The translations under genes and the position numbers were made by a program. Shown here piece after piece: positions 38,046 through 46,675 of a DNA stretch of 64,000 bases. Origin of the DNA: Devosia faecipullorum (GTDB lineage: Bacteria > Pseudomonadota > Alphaproteobacteria > Rhizobiales > Devosiaceae). Position 1 is the first letter of the stretch; each line of letters begins with the position of its first letter. The notes beneath the pieces were generated by a model, which searched no databases, had not been told where the DNA came from, and was given only the letters and a program-made list of their open reading frames with translations. Where the stretch lies: NCBI RefSeq assembly GCF_015158295.1, contig NZ_JACDXV010000001.1, forward strand, positions 248,001-312,000, given 5' to 3'.

Positions 38046-38063
38046 GAATAGGTATCCTTATTC
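38046..38063 (-). promoter_or_regulatory. Imperfect 18-bp palindrome before the ABC-SIP genes
   Basis: GAATAAGGATACCTATTC on the minus strand. The outer five bases match perfectly and four of the inner eight are symmetric. It occupies the place of a ribosome-binding site 13-30 bp before the ABC start. It does not match Irr or RirA motifs that I know. It could be an operator for an iron or metal regulator, or chance. Confidence 0.3.
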
Positions 38064-38131
38064 CAATGCCCGATTGGCCATCGCGCCACAAGTCCCAATA
38101 GCGGAATAAGCGCAATCATGGCGGATCCGCA

Positions 38132-39658
38132 TCAGGCGAGGCCAGCATGGCCGGCCGACGCCAATGCCAGTTCCGCCTCGAACCGCGTGCCATCCTGATC
38201 GACATAGCGATAGGTGCCGCCCATCTGCGAGACAATGCCGCGAATGAGGCGCAGCCCCATGCTGGTCGGGGCGTCCGGCAGCACGCCAATGCCTGTGCCA
38301 TTGTCCGCCACAACCAAAGAACAGCGGCCATTGCCCAGATCGCGCAGGGTAACGCTTATCGCGCCCCGCCGGCCATCGGCGAAGGCATATTTGAGCGTAT
38401 TGGTGATCAACTCGCTCAACAGCAGCGATAGCGGCGTCGTATGATCTCGATCTACCGCCGCATGATCCACATCGTAGCGCAGATCGACGTCGGCCCCATA
38501 GGCCTGCACAACTTCCCCCGCCACGACCGGGACCAGGTCGTGAGCATCGATGTCCTCGTAACGGTCATGGCGGTAGATGTGCTCGTGCATGGCCGCCATG
38601 GCGCTAAGCCGGCTTTGCAGATCGATCTTCGCGCTGGCGGGAATGTCCTGCATCCGCACCAGCGATTGCACCGATTGCAGATTGTTCTTCACCCGATGGT
38701 GGATTTCGCGGAACAGCAGCACATTGGTGTCCTGCGCCGCCTCGAGTTCGGCACGGCGGCGGGCGTCGCGCCGCAGCAGAACCAGCACCCAGGCGCCAAT
38801 GCCGAGAAGGGCAAGAACGATAGGGGTGACGGTGATCAGCAGCGCGATGATCACCCCGCGCAGCGTCTGCGAGGTGCCAATTGTGGCGATGGACGCCACG
38901 GCCAACATTTCGGTGCCGGGAACAGTCTGATAGCTCACCATCCGCGCCACCCCATCGACCGGCGAAGATTCGGAGAAATAGGTGCCGGACTCGCTCGCGG
39001 GCAGATGTTCGGTAATGAGCGGATGATCCGACAGATCAAGAGGCCGCTCCGGAGCGGGAAAGCGTGCCATCAATGCCCCGTCGCGGCGAACCAGACTGAC
39101 GGTGGATTGCGGGTCCAGATCCAGCGACACCCAGAATGGCTGCAGCACAGAATCCGAGAATGAAACCATGATCGCCCCGGCGAATTGGCCGTTGCGGGTA
39201 ACCCGTTTCGAAAATACGAAAATGGCCTCGCCGGTGATGCGGCTGACTATCATGTCAGACGTATAGAAGAGCCTGCCCTCACGCACGGCAGTGAAATATT
39301 CCCGATCGGATACATCGATCTCGGCCGCACCGGGCACGGTCGAGAACATGGTCCGGGCATTGGCATCGATGATATAGATGTCGATATCGGCGGGCAGGCC
39401 TTCGATAGCCGCCTGCAGCGCCGCCGGATCGCCGCTCATCTCGGGTCCGAGTGCGGCGTCGATGCGGCGCAGGGTCTGCTGTGCCACCTCCCCCAGCCAG
39501 CCGGCATTCGTGGCTACGATCTGGGCCGCCGCGCGCGAACGATCTTCGAGCCGGCTGCGCGCCTGATTGACGGCCTCGGAGATGAAATAGGTCAAAATAA
39601 AAGCGAAAACCGCTATGCTAAGTGAAAGAAATACGATGGCCACGCTCGTGGCACGCAC
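38132..39658 (-). CDS. Membrane sensor histidine kinase, HisKA_2/HWE type, with periplasmic Cache-like sensor
   Basis: 508 residues. There are two membrane segments (about 7-28 and 267-296), and between them a periplasmic region with dCache features (IDIYIIDAN, FFS/SDREYFTAV). The cytoplasmic part has the phosphoacceptor motif EIHHRVKNNLQSV with His320 or His321 and a HATPase_c domain (LSELITNTLKYAF, DNGTGIG). This class is typical of alphaproteobacterial stress and chemosensory kinases such as those feeding PhyR. No response regulator or sigma factor is adjacent. GTG 39658 is the longest start; GTG 39643 is a possible alternative with GAGGT further upstream. Confidence 0.88.
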   Translation of the reverse strand: MRATSVAIVFLSLSIAVFAFILTYFISEAVNQARSRLEDRSRAAAQIVATNAGWLGEVAQQTLRRIDAALGPEMSGDPAALQAAIEGLPADIDIYIIDANARTMFSTVPGAAEIDVSDREYFTAVREGRLFYTSDMIVSRITGEAIFVFSKRVTRNGQFAGAIMVSFSDSVLQPFWVSLDLDPQSTVSLVRRDGALMARFPAPERPLDLSDHPLITEHLPASESGTYFSESSPVDGVARMVSYQTVPGTEMLAVASIATIGTSQTLRGVIIALLITVTPIVLALLGIGAWVLVLLRRDARRRAELEAAQDTNVLLFREIHHRVKNNLQSVQSLVRMQDIPASAKIDLQSRLSAMAAMHEHIYRHDRYEDIDAHDLVPVVAGEVVQAYGADVDLRYDVDHAAVDRDHTTPLSLLLSELITNTLKYAFADGRRGAISVTLRDLGNGRCSLVVADNGTGIGVLPDAPTSMGLRLIRGIVSQMGGTYRYVDQDGTRFEAELALASAGHAGLA

Positions 39659-39886
39659 CTCACGCCCGGCCCTCTTTGTGCCCCGTGCCAGACTGACCTC
39701 CCCAAAACTGCCCTTATTGCCCGGTTTGCTAGACTTGTGAGTCCAACCGCTGCACGTCCCCCAAACGCGCGAAATGGTAAAAGGCTCCCGCGATCACAAA
39801 AGGGGGAATTTGCCCCGCGTTAACGCCGGGGAAGCCGCAGGCTGCTAATGGAGCGGGAAACGGTTTCTCCCCCGAGAAGGACTATC

Positions 39887-40363
39887 ATGAAACGACGCCC
39901 GATCCTGCTCTGCACCGCAATCGCCTCGGCGCTGCTTATGGCAGGTTGCTCTTCCATTGGTGGGGGCAGCAGCTCCGCCGGCGCGCTGGCGCCGGCCCTG
40001 TCAGCGCGCATGGACCAGCCCAACGCCACGCTCGACAGTGTGCAGGCCATCAACCTGGTCAATGCCTATCGCACCACCCAGAACATGCCCCCGCTCACCG
40101 CCGACGCGGGGCTCAACGGCACCGCGCAGGCATTGGCCAGCCAATATGCGCAGACCAATAATGCACCCACCAAACCGCAGGGCCTGGGACAGATGAAGCT
40201 GTCGGCAGGCTATTCGAGCTTCGCGGAAACCTTTTCAGGATGGCGCAACAACGCCGCCGACGCTATTGGCCTGGCGGCGCCCGGAACCAAGGCCGGCGTC
40301 GCCGTCGCCTTCAATCCCGCATCCAGCTTCGGCACCTATTGGGTTTTCGTGATTGGCAATTGA
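39887..40363 (+). CDS. CAP/SCP-domain lipoprotein
   Basis: 158 residues. A signal peptide with lipobox LLMAGC (Cys about residue 20) marks an envelope lipoprotein, followed by a Ser- and Gly-rich linker and a CAP (cysteine-rich secretory protein, YkwD-like) domain with VNAYRTTQNMPPLTADAGL and the closing YWVFVIGN strand. Bacterial CAP proteins are mostly of unknown function; some bind cell-wall material or lipids. ATG 39887 leads directly into the signal peptide; the in-frame ATG at 39848 would put a charged extension before it. The end overlaps the TusA-like start by 11 bp. Confidence 0.85.
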   Translation: MKRRPILLCTAIASALLMAGCSSIGGGSSSAGALAPALSARMDQPNATLDSVQAINLVNAYRTTQNMPPLTADAGLNGTAQALASQYAQTNNAPTKPQGLGQMKLSAGYSSFAETFSGWRNNAADAIGLAAPGTKAGVAVAFNPASSFGTYWVFVIGN

Positions 40364-40583
40364 GCCCGAGATCATCGACGCCAGGGGGCTGAAATGCCCC
40401 CTACCCGTGCTGAAACTGGAGAAACGCCTTGTCAGCCTGGCGCAGGGCGCAGTGCTGATCGTCCTCGCCACCGACCCGATGGCGAAAGTGGACATACCGC
40501 TTCATTGCCGGCAGAACGGCCATGACTACACACTGGACGACGCCGAAGGTGTGCTCAGGTTTACAGTAACGAAGGCGCCGTAA
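40353..40583 (+). CDS. TusA/SirA-family sulfur-carrier protein
   Basis: 76 residues, full length for the family. The conserved DARGLKCPLPVLK segment holds the persulfide-accepting Cys in the CPxP motif. TusA proteins pass sulfur from cysteine desulfurases to tRNA thiolation, molybdopterin synthesis or other enzymes; no other tus gene is nearby. The start is TTG 40353, inside the end of the CAP lipoprotein gene, which implies coupling. It ends only 4 bp before the converging carboxypeptidase gene with no terminator. Confidence 0.88.
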   Translation: MAIEPEIIDARGLKCPLPVLKLEKRLVSLAQGAVLIVLATDPMAKVDIPLHCRQNGHDYTLDDAEGVLRFTVTKAP

Positions 40584-40587
40584 AAGA

Positions 40588-41754
40588 TCAGAGATCGGCC
40601 GGGCGCGGGCGCGGCATCGGCACATTGAGACCGCTGGCTGTCGTCAACCCAGGACGCAGCACATCCTCGATATTGGCGCTTTCCACGACCGCTGGAACTG
40701 GGGCCGAGAACATCGGAACATGCGTGGCCGGGCGCGGGCGCGGCAGCGCAATATTGTTGCGCACGCGGCCCAGGTCGACCGCCCGATATTCGCTCAGCAC
40801 AATTTCGTCGGTCAGATAGCTAGGCTGCCCCTTGAGGCCGATCGGATAGGCCGCTTCCTGCGCCTTGACATAGTCGGCAGCCTCTTTGCCACAGATCATC
40901 TGCCGCATATCAGTGGGGGCGCCGCCGCTATTGGCCATGTTCAGAATTGTCTGGCCAGTGGGATTGGCACGGCCATTGAGGGCGTTGAGAAACAGTTCGG
41001 CCGCCCGCTCGTTCCGTTCACGCCCGGAGGAGCCACCCAGCACCACGGCCAGCAATTGCCGCCCGCCCCGATCCACCGTCGCCACCAGATTGAGCCCGGA
41101 GGCGCAGACATAGCCGGTCTTCATCCCGGTCGTGCCGGCAAAGCCTTCCAAGAGGCCATTATTGGACTCCATTCGCGTCTTGCCCAAGTTGACGACACCG
41201 GTGCCGAACATCGGCATATATTGAGGAAAGGTCTGTTCGATATAGAGGGAAAGCACCGCCAGATCGCGCGCGGTGGTGACCTGCGCCGGATCGTGCAGAC
41301 CGTGCGAATTGACGAAATGGCTGCCCGTGAGGCCCATGCGGCGCGCCACATCGTTCATCTTGGCCACGAAAAGCTCTTCGCTGCCTCCAATTGTTTCGGC
41401 AATGGCGACGGCAACGTCGTTCGCCGATTTGACAATGAGGATGTAAAGCGCATCCTTGAGCGAAATGGATGAATCCACGGCAAGACCAGACTTGCTCGGC
41501 GCCTGATTGAACGCCTTGCGGGAAATGGTGACCGGGGTGTCGAGCGTCACATTGCCATTGGCGATTTCCTCGAACGCCACATAGGCGGTCATCAGCTTGG
41601 TCAGCGACGCGGGATGCCAGGAGGCGCCTGCCTCCTGCGCGTAAAGCACCTGCAGGTTCGAGCGGTCCACCAGCAGCAGCGGATTTGCCCAGGTGGGCAC
41701 AAGGCTCAGCAACGCAAGCGACATGGCCAGGGCAAGACGGCGGACAAGGAACAA
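40588..41754 (-). CDS. D-alanyl-D-alanine carboxypeptidase, S11 family
   Basis: 388 residues with a signal peptide (about 1-23, cut after TWA). Trims the terminal D-Ala of peptidoglycan pentapeptides in the periplasm. All three penicillin-binding motifs are present: SLTK (Ser50-Lys53), SAN (110-112) and KTG (GMKTGYVC, about residue 213). The C-terminal 80 residues are rich in PRPRP and lack the obvious amphipathic anchor of DacA/DacC, so membrane attachment is uncertain. It is divergent from the DJ-1-like gene. Confidence 0.93.
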   Translation of the reverse strand: MFLVRRLALAMSLALLSLVPTWANPLLLVDRSNLQVLYAQEAGASWHPASLTKLMTAYVAFEEIANGNVTLDTPVTISRKAFNQAPSKSGLAVDSSISLKDALYILIVKSANDVAVAIAETIGGSEELFVAKMNDVARRMGLTGSHFVNSHGLHDPAQVTTARDLAVLSLYIEQTFPQYMPMFGTGVVNLGKTRMESNNGLLEGFAGTTGMKTGYVCASGLNLVATVDRGGRQLLAVVLGGSSGRERNERAAELFLNALNGRANPTGQTILNMANSGGAPTDMRQMICGKEAADYVKAQEAAYPIGLKGQPSYLTDEIVLSEYRAVDLGRVRNNIALPRPRPATHVPMFSAPVPAVVESANIEDVLRPGLTTASGLNVPMPRPRPADL

Positions 41755-41910
41755 ACCGGAAGACTCCGTGGCGGAAGTGGATCGGCGTTTCTCTTAACAG
41801 TGCCTTACTGCAAGCTCAAGGAAAGCGGCCGCGCCTGACGGCCATGTGAAGGTGCTGACATGAACTGTCGCCTCGCCAGCCGAGGATGCCGGAAAGAAAC
41901 GGAGTTCTTG

Positions 41911-42480
41911 ATGACCAGGATCGTCACCATCCTTACCCCCGGCTTTGCCGATTGGGAAACCGCGCTGCTCAATGCTGGCGCGCGCGAATATTATCGCATC
42001 GAAACCAGCTTCGCCTCTCCGGGCGGAGAAATGGTCACCTCGGCAGGCGGCTTGCGGGTCATGCCGCAGATGGCAATCGAGGAGATCGATGTCGATCAGA
42101 TGGATGCCGTGCTGGTCAATGGAGGAACGATCTGGACGACGCCGGAAGCGCCGGACCTGGCTGATCTGTTGCGTTCCGCCTATGCAGCGGGCAAGAGCCT
42201 CGGCGGCATTTGCGATGGCGTTCTGGCCCTGGCGCGCGCCGGCCTGCTCGACGGAGTGTCCCATACGGCCAATGGCCCCGAAAGCCTGCCCGACACACTT
42301 TATGGCGGCAGCGCGCATTTCATCGCTTCACCCCGAGCCGTGCTGGACCGGCGGATCGCTACCGCCCCGGGCACCGCCCCCGTGAGCTTTATGAGTGCCG
42401 TGCTGGAATCGCTTGGCCTGCGCAATGGCGATCTGGACTTCTATCTGGGCCTTTACGGCGCCGAGCATCAGGCCACGTAG
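41911..42480 (+). CDS. DJ-1/PfpI family protein
   Basis: 189 residues, class I glutamine amidotransferase-like fold. The nucleophile elbow GGICDGVLAL has Cys101, and Glu16 (DWE) is at the position that lowers the pKa of the Cys in DJ-1 and YajL. Related proteins act as glyoxalases, chaperones or proteases; function here is not settled. ATG 41911 has GGAG about seven bases upstream. It lies 117 bp before an HxlR-type regulator on the same strand, and such pairs often respond to electrophilic or oxidative stress. Confidence 0.85.
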   Translation: MTRIVTILTPGFADWETALLNAGAREYYRIETSFASPGGEMVTSAGGLRVMPQMAIEEIDVDQMDAVLVNGGTIWTTPEAPDLADLLRSAYAAGKSLGGICDGVLALARAGLLDGVSHTANGPESLPDTLYGGSAHFIASPRAVLDRRIATAPGTAPVSFMSAVLESLGLRNGDLDFYLGLYGAEHQAT

Positions 42481-42597
42481 AGCAGTGTGCGCCCTCGGGC
42501 GCGCACCACGCTTTCTTCCCCTTCAGCGACAGGGCTGGTAACAAGAAGTAACTGTGTCTATATTTGTGCCTCAGTACCCACTTTAGGAAGCACAGAC

Positions 42598-43014
42598 ATG
42601 TCCTTGACCGACACATCCCAGGTCGCGAACTGCTCCGCCATGTCGGACGTCCTCAACCGGATTGGCGATAAATGGAGCGTTATGGTGGTCGGCATGCTCG
42701 GCCGCAACGGCACCTTGCGCTTCAATGAGTTGAAGCGAATGATCAATGGCGTGTCGCAGCGCATGCTGACGCTGACCCTGCGCAACCTTGAGCGCGACGG
42801 GCTGGTGACGCGCACCATCTACCCCGAAGTCCCGCCGCGCGTCGAATATGGCCTGACGGAGCTGGGCAAGACTTTGCAGGATCCGATTGCCGCTTTGTGG
42901 GATTGGTCGGCGGAAAACCACCACGCCATCATCGAAGCGCGGGCCATCTACGATTCACGGGCAAGCACGGTCGCGGCGGAAGAAGGCCGCAAGATTGCCT
43001 ATGCGCGAGGCTGA
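42598..43014 (+). CDS. HxlR-family transcriptional regulator
   Basis: 138 residues, winged-helix DNA-binding protein. It has the family hallmarks CSAMSDVLNRIGDKWSVMV, RFNELKRMINGVSQRML (recognition helix) and ERDGLVTRTIYPEVPPRVEYGLTE. Cys12 is the conserved N-terminal Cys that senses thiol stress in YodB-type members. ATG 42598 is used. It is probably autoregulated and may control the DJ-1-like gene upstream. It ends 12 bp before the converging mipZ. Confidence 0.92.
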   Translation: MSLTDTSQVANCSAMSDVLNRIGDKWSVMVVGMLGRNGTLRFNELKRMINGVSQRMLTLTLRNLERDGLVTRTIYPEVPPRVEYGLTELGKTLQDPIAALWDWSAENHHAIIEARAIYDSRASTVAAEEGRKIAYARG

Positions 43015-43026
43015 ACGCAGATAGCT

Positions 43027-43923
43027 TCAGGACTCGCTGCGTGCCATGAGGGCAAAGCGGCTGACCTCACCCGACGGACCGGCAAGCACGGCCCGCCGGG
43101 CCTCGCTGCGCTGTCTGTCCGGCAGGTTGAGCGCCCCGACCAGAGCCCGGTATTCCTGCCTTGCGCTCATGTGGGACATCGACGGCACCCCACCCAGCAG
43201 GTCATCGTCCAGCGGATCGAACACCGTCATGCCGGTCGCAAAGAGCGACCGGAAAATGACCCGCTCGGCAATACCATCGGCCACGCGACACCCCAGACGG
43301 GTCGCAATGCGTTCGAGCATGGTCTGTACCTGGCGCATATTGCGCGACGACAGCATGGAAATGCGGTTGCGCACCAATACCCAATCGATGTTGCGGCCAT
43401 CGATCGACAGGCGTTCGGACCGAGCCCGCTGCACCAGCCGTGCGTAATGACTGAGATCCCGCGGCTCCCCGGTCACCTGATCGATCTGCGCCATGACACT
43501 GAGATCGATCAGGCTGTCATTGACCGGAGTGATCAGCGTATCGGCCAGTGAATGGGCAAGGCGGCTGAGATTGGTGTCGAAACCGGGGGTGTCGATGATG
43601 ATGAAATCGGCTTTGCTCTCGACCTCGCCGATGGCTTGGCGAAACAGGTCGAACTCGATGCGATGGTTCTCCCGTACGGAGTCTCCCCGGGCCAGCGGCA
43701 GATGAAAATGCGTGGTGTGGGGAACGTTCAGTCCATGCGAACGGGCCCAGTCGCGGCGATTGCGGACATATTGGGTCAGCGTCTGCTGACGGCTGTCCGC
43801 ATCGATCGAGGCGACCTTATGGCCTTGATACAAAAGGAAAATAGCCAAATGAAAGGCTGTGGTCGATTTACCCGACCCGCCTTTTTCATTACCGACGACA
43901 ATGACATGCGCACCTTGCCGCAA
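43027..43923 (-). CDS. mipZ: Division-plane positioning ATPase MipZ
   Basis: 298 residues, ParA/MinD superfamily. Binds the ParB-parS centromere complex and inhibits FtsZ near poles so the Z-ring forms at mid-cell. Walker A NEKGGSGKSTT (12-22), the DADSRQQTLTQY switch, and the FIIIDTPGFD motif match Caulobacter MipZ. The start is TTG 43923 because GGGGA is well placed and an in-frame TGA is only 18 bp upstream. It supports an alphaproteobacterial origin, as this group lacks Min systems in favour of MipZ in many lineages. Confidence 0.95.
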   Translation of the reverse strand: MRQGAHVIVVGNEKGGSGKSTTAFHLAIFLLYQGHKVASIDADSRQQTLTQYVRNRRDWARSHGLNVPHTTHFHLPLARGDSVRENHRIEFDLFRQAIGEVESKADFIIIDTPGFDTNLSRLAHSLADTLITPVNDSLIDLSVMAQIDQVTGEPRDLSHYARLVQRARSERLSIDGRNIDWVLVRNRISMLSSRNMRQVQTMLERIATRLGCRVADGIAERVIFRSLFATGMTVFDPLDDDLLGGVPSMSHMSARQEYRALVGALNLPDRQRSEARRAVLAGPSGEVSRFALMARSES

Positions 43924-44149
43924 GAACGAATCCCCAATTCAACTTCGTCCGGAGTGTGTTGCCTTGGGCCTTTCCGCACAAGAAAAATTGTGGCGAGCAG
44001 GGCGAAAAGCCGGGCGAACACCATGCCCCGTACGATGAATTTGCTATGCAGTCTGTGCATGTGGCACTTGACCAATGCGGCATATCGGGCGCGAGGAAAA
44101 AGATTCATCTTGGTGGCAATCCCAGCCTCTGAATTACAGGATCGTGCCC

Positions 44150-44302
44150 ATGCTAGTCCGTGCCGTCTGGCAGTTGAAGCGCCTGGCCAATAGCCGGCGG
44201 GCAAGGCGGGAATTGCGCAAGCCCGCACCGCAGAACATTGATATTCTGGGGATCTCCAGCGCAGACTTCTCCTGGATGACCCATTCGCTTTTCGACCGCT
44301 GA
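44150..44302 (+). CDS. Small DUF1127-like protein
   Basis: 50 residues: a basic N-terminal helix (VWQLKRLANSRRARRELRK), then a short acidic or hydrophobic C-terminus with NIDILGISSAD. This resembles DUF1127 proteins, in which an Arg-rich helix is followed by LxDIGLSRxDI. AGGAT lies about eight bases upstream of ATG 44150. Family members in rhizobia bind RNA and affect sRNA and phosphate or carbon metabolism. A reverse-strand frame over the same place is less convincing. Moderate confidence because it is short. Confidence 0.55.
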   Translation: MLVRAVWQLKRLANSRRARRELRKPAPQNIDILGISSADFSWMTHSLFDR

Positions 44303-44502
44303 TATTTCGGCCGGCCGGCAAATCCCGCACCGGCCGCCGCGTCGCCGCCCGGCGGCCACATCTTTGCCGCAAGCATGAAGGGCAGATGAACGATTTCTGC
44401 CACCGGGTTGCGTGGGGCGCATAGCTTGTTTGATCAATTTCCATCTGCTCATTCACCAAGACTTCGCCTATCTTCCACACTGCAAGCGAAAGGAGAATTC
44501 AA

Positions 44503-44652
44503 ATGGACATCCGCAAGACATTCAAGAAGTGGGCCGCCTATCAGCAGACCGTTCGTGAGCTCACCGCTCTCGACAATCGTCAGCTCAACGATCTCGGCAT
44601 TTCCCGCACCGACATCAGCCGCATTGCTCGCGACCATGCCAGCAGCCTCTAA
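44503..44652 (+). CDS. DUF1127 small basic protein
   Basis: 49 residues, pI basic, single DUF1127 motif: TVRELTALDNRQLNDLGI then SRTDISRIARDHA. AAAGGAG lies at ideal spacing before ATG 44503 and a strong terminator follows at 44680-44713. DUF1127 proteins are abundant, stress-induced small RNA-binding proteins in alphaproteobacteria (CcaF1 and others). The gene is divergent from mipZ and 200 bp after the related 50-residue gene. Confidence 0.88.
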   Translation: MDIRKTFKKWAAYQQTVRELTALDNRQLNDLGISRTDISRIARDHASSL

Positions 44653-44679
44653 TATATCCGGCGACAACACTGCAAACCG

Positions 44680-44713
44680 AACGCCCGCCTCTCACTGAGA
44701 TGCGGGCGTTTTT
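44680..44713 (+). terminator. Intrinsic terminator after the DUF1127 gene
   Basis: AACGCCCGC (44680-44688) pairs with GCGGGCGTT (44702-44710), and a TTTTT run ends at 44713. An inner CTC/GAG pair tightens the loop. Confidence 0.85.
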
Positions 44714-44852
44714 CATTGTTTATTATTATCAGGCAATTGGCGCCGTTTCGCAGCTTTATCTGCATCCAGCCCCCATTCGCTAACAGACTGCCAGCATCTG
44801 GCGCGGGCCAAGGGTGATTGCGCGCGCCGCCGCCGCTTGGTATCTCGCTGCC

Positions 44853-46235
44853 ATGTCAAACCAAGTCATTCACATCATCGGGGGCGGCCTGGCCGGCTCC
44901 GAAGCCGCGTGGCAGGCCGCTGAGGCCGGCGCCAAGGTCATCCTGCACGAAATGCGGGGCGTCAAAGGCACGGACGCCCATCACACCGACGATTTCGCCG
45001 AGCTGGTCTGCTCCAATTCTTTCCGCTCGGACGATTTCGAGCAGAACGCCGTGGGATTGCTGCATGAGGAAATGCGGCGCTGCAATTCGCTGATCATGCG
45101 CGCGGCCGACCAGCACAAGCTGCCCGCAGGCGGTGCGCTGGCGGTGGACCGGAACGGTTTTTCGGCGGCGGTGACGGCAGCGATCTCAAGCCACCCCAAT
45201 ATCACCATCATGCGCGAGGAAATCGCGGGCTGGGCCCCGTCGGACTGGCAGCATGTGATCATTGCCACCGGCCCCCTCACCTCCCCGGCGCTTGCGCAGG
45301 CGGTGCTGGACAAAACCGGCGAGGATTCTCTGGCCTTTTTCGACGCCATCGCACCGATCATCCACTACGACAGCATCGATCACGAGATTGCCTGGAAGCA
45401 ATCGCGCTACGACAAGGCCGGCCCGGGTGGCAGCGGCGCGGATTACCTCAATCTGCCGATGGATCGCGACCAGTATTACGCCTTCGTGGAAGCGCTCAAG
45501 ACCGCGCCGCTGCACGAATTCAAGGATTGGGAAAAAGTCCCCTATTTCGACGGCTGCCTGCCTATCGAAGTCATGGCCGAGCGCGGGCCGGAAACCCTGC
45601 GCCATGGCCCGATGAAGCCGGTCGGCCTGACCAATCCGCGCAACCCGACCGTCAAGCCCTATGCCATCGTGCAACTCCGCCAGGACAATGCGCTCGGCAG
45701 CTTGTGGAACATGGTCGGTTTCCAGACCAAGATGCGCTACGGCATCCAGGCGGAAATCTTCCGCATGATCCCGGGGCTGGAAAATGCACAATTTGCCCGG
45801 CTGGGCGGATTGCATCGAAACACCTTTATCAACTCCCCCAAGGTGCTGGCGTCCGACCTTAAACTGAAGGTTGATCCACGCATCCGCTTTGCCGGCCAGG
45901 TGACGGGCGTCGAAGGCTATGTCGAGAGCGCCGCGTGCGGACTGATCACCGGAAGACTGACCGCCGCCGAGGCGCTGGGCTCCTCGCTCGACATGCCACC
46001 GGCGACGACGGCGCTAGGCGCGCTTATCGGCCATATCACCGGCGGCCATCTGGAAGCGGAGAGTTATAGCGGCGCGCGCAGCTTCCAGCCCATGAACATC
46101 AATTTCGGGCTGTTCCCGGAAGTGGAGATCACCAGGCCCGAGGGCGTCAAGCGCTGGCGCGGGGCCGAAAAGACCATTGCCAAGCGCCGGGCGATTACCA
46201 GCAGAGCGCTCGAAGACCTCAGGGCCTGGGCATGA
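44853..46235 (+). CDS. trmFO: Folate/FAD-dependent tRNA (uracil-54-C5)-methyltransferase
   Basis: 460 residues. Makes ribothymidine at position 54 in the T-loop of tRNA using 5,10-methylenetetrahydrofolate and FADH2. The Rossmann motif [12 protein letters not shown] is at residues 9-20, and the family segment [11 protein letters not shown] and the NFGLFPE motif near the C-terminus are present. ATG 44853 starts right before the FAD motif. Its stop overlaps the thioesterase start by four bases (ATGA at 46232-46235). Identification is firm. Confidence 0.95.
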   Translation: MSNQVIHIIGGGLAGSEAAWQAAEAGAKVILHEMRGVKGTDAHHTDDFAELVCSNSFRSDDFEQNAVGLLHEEMRRCNSLIMRAADQHKLPAGGALAVDRNGFSAAVTAAISSHPNITIMREEIAGWAPSDWQHVIIATGPLTSPALAQAVLDKTGEDSLAFFDAIAPIIHYDSIDHEIAWKQSRYDKAGPGGSGADYLNLPMDRDQYYAFVEALKTAPLHEFKDWEKVPYFDGCLPIEVMAERGPETLRHGPMKPVGLTNPRNPTVKPYAIVQLRQDNALGSLWNMVGFQTKMRYGIQAEIFRMIPGLENAQFARLGGLHRNTFINSPKVLASDLKLKVDPRIRFAGQVTGVEGYVESAACGLITGRLTAAEALGSSLDMPPATTALGALIGHITGGHLEAESYSGARSFQPMNINFGLFPEVEITRPEGVKRWRGAEKTIAKRRAITSRALEDLRAWA

Positions 46236-46675
46236 ACCCGGCGGCATTGACGACTTTCCTGCACGACAATATCCCGCTTTCGCGGGCCATGGACGTGTCG
46301 GTTCTGAGCGCCGATGCCGAAGGCGTGGTGCTGACCGCCCCGCTCGATCCCAATATCAATGTGCACGGCACCATGTTCGGCGGCAGCGTTTCGACGCTGG
46401 GCCTGCTGGCGGCATGGTCGGTGCTGCACCTGCGGCTGGAAGCCGAGCACATCGCCAATCAATTGGTGATCCACAAAAGCGCGGTGGACTATCTCCTGCC
46501 GATCCGGGGCGCGGCAAAGGCCATTGCCAGACTGGACGACAATGGTTGGGAGAATTTCCGCACCACCCTCGACCGCCGGGGCAAGGCTCGGCTCAGCGTG
46601 GTCGCAGAATTGCTGTCCGAGGGTCAGGTCGCGGCGCGGCTGACCGGCGAGTTCGTGGCGTTATTGGAGCGGTAG
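46232..46675 (+). CDS. YiiD/hotdog-fold thioesterase
   Basis: 147 residues. It matches the hotdog thioesterase domain found at the C-terminus of E. coli YiiD (FabY region) but here stands alone. The core segment [20 protein letters not shown] contains the loop and helix of the active site. It likely hydrolyses acyl-CoA or acyl-ACP; the substrate is unknown. It is translationally coupled to trmFO, though no shared role is apparent. Confidence 0.83.
   Translation: MNPAALTTFLHDNIPLSRAMDVSVLSADAEGVVLTAPLDPNINVHGTMFGGSVSTLGLLAAWSVLHLRLEAEHIANQLVIHKSAVDYLLPIRGAAKAIARLDDNGWENFRTTLDRRGKARLSVVAELLSEGQVAARLTGEFVALLER

Noticed and set aside
36327..38051. Open frame of 574 codons opposite the ABC gene
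   Set aside because: Antisense to a protein with every ABC motif intact.
43889..44110. Minus-strand frames overlapping the start of mipZ, one containing a hydrophobic stretch (FARLFALLATIFLV)
   Set aside because: They run into mipZ out of frame and lack a ribosome-binding site; mipZ has its own well-placed GGGGA and TTG.
44408..44698. Plus-strand frame of 96 codons over the DUF1127 gene
   Set aside because: It is in a different frame from the conserved 49-residue DUF1127 protein, which has a perfect ribosome-binding site.
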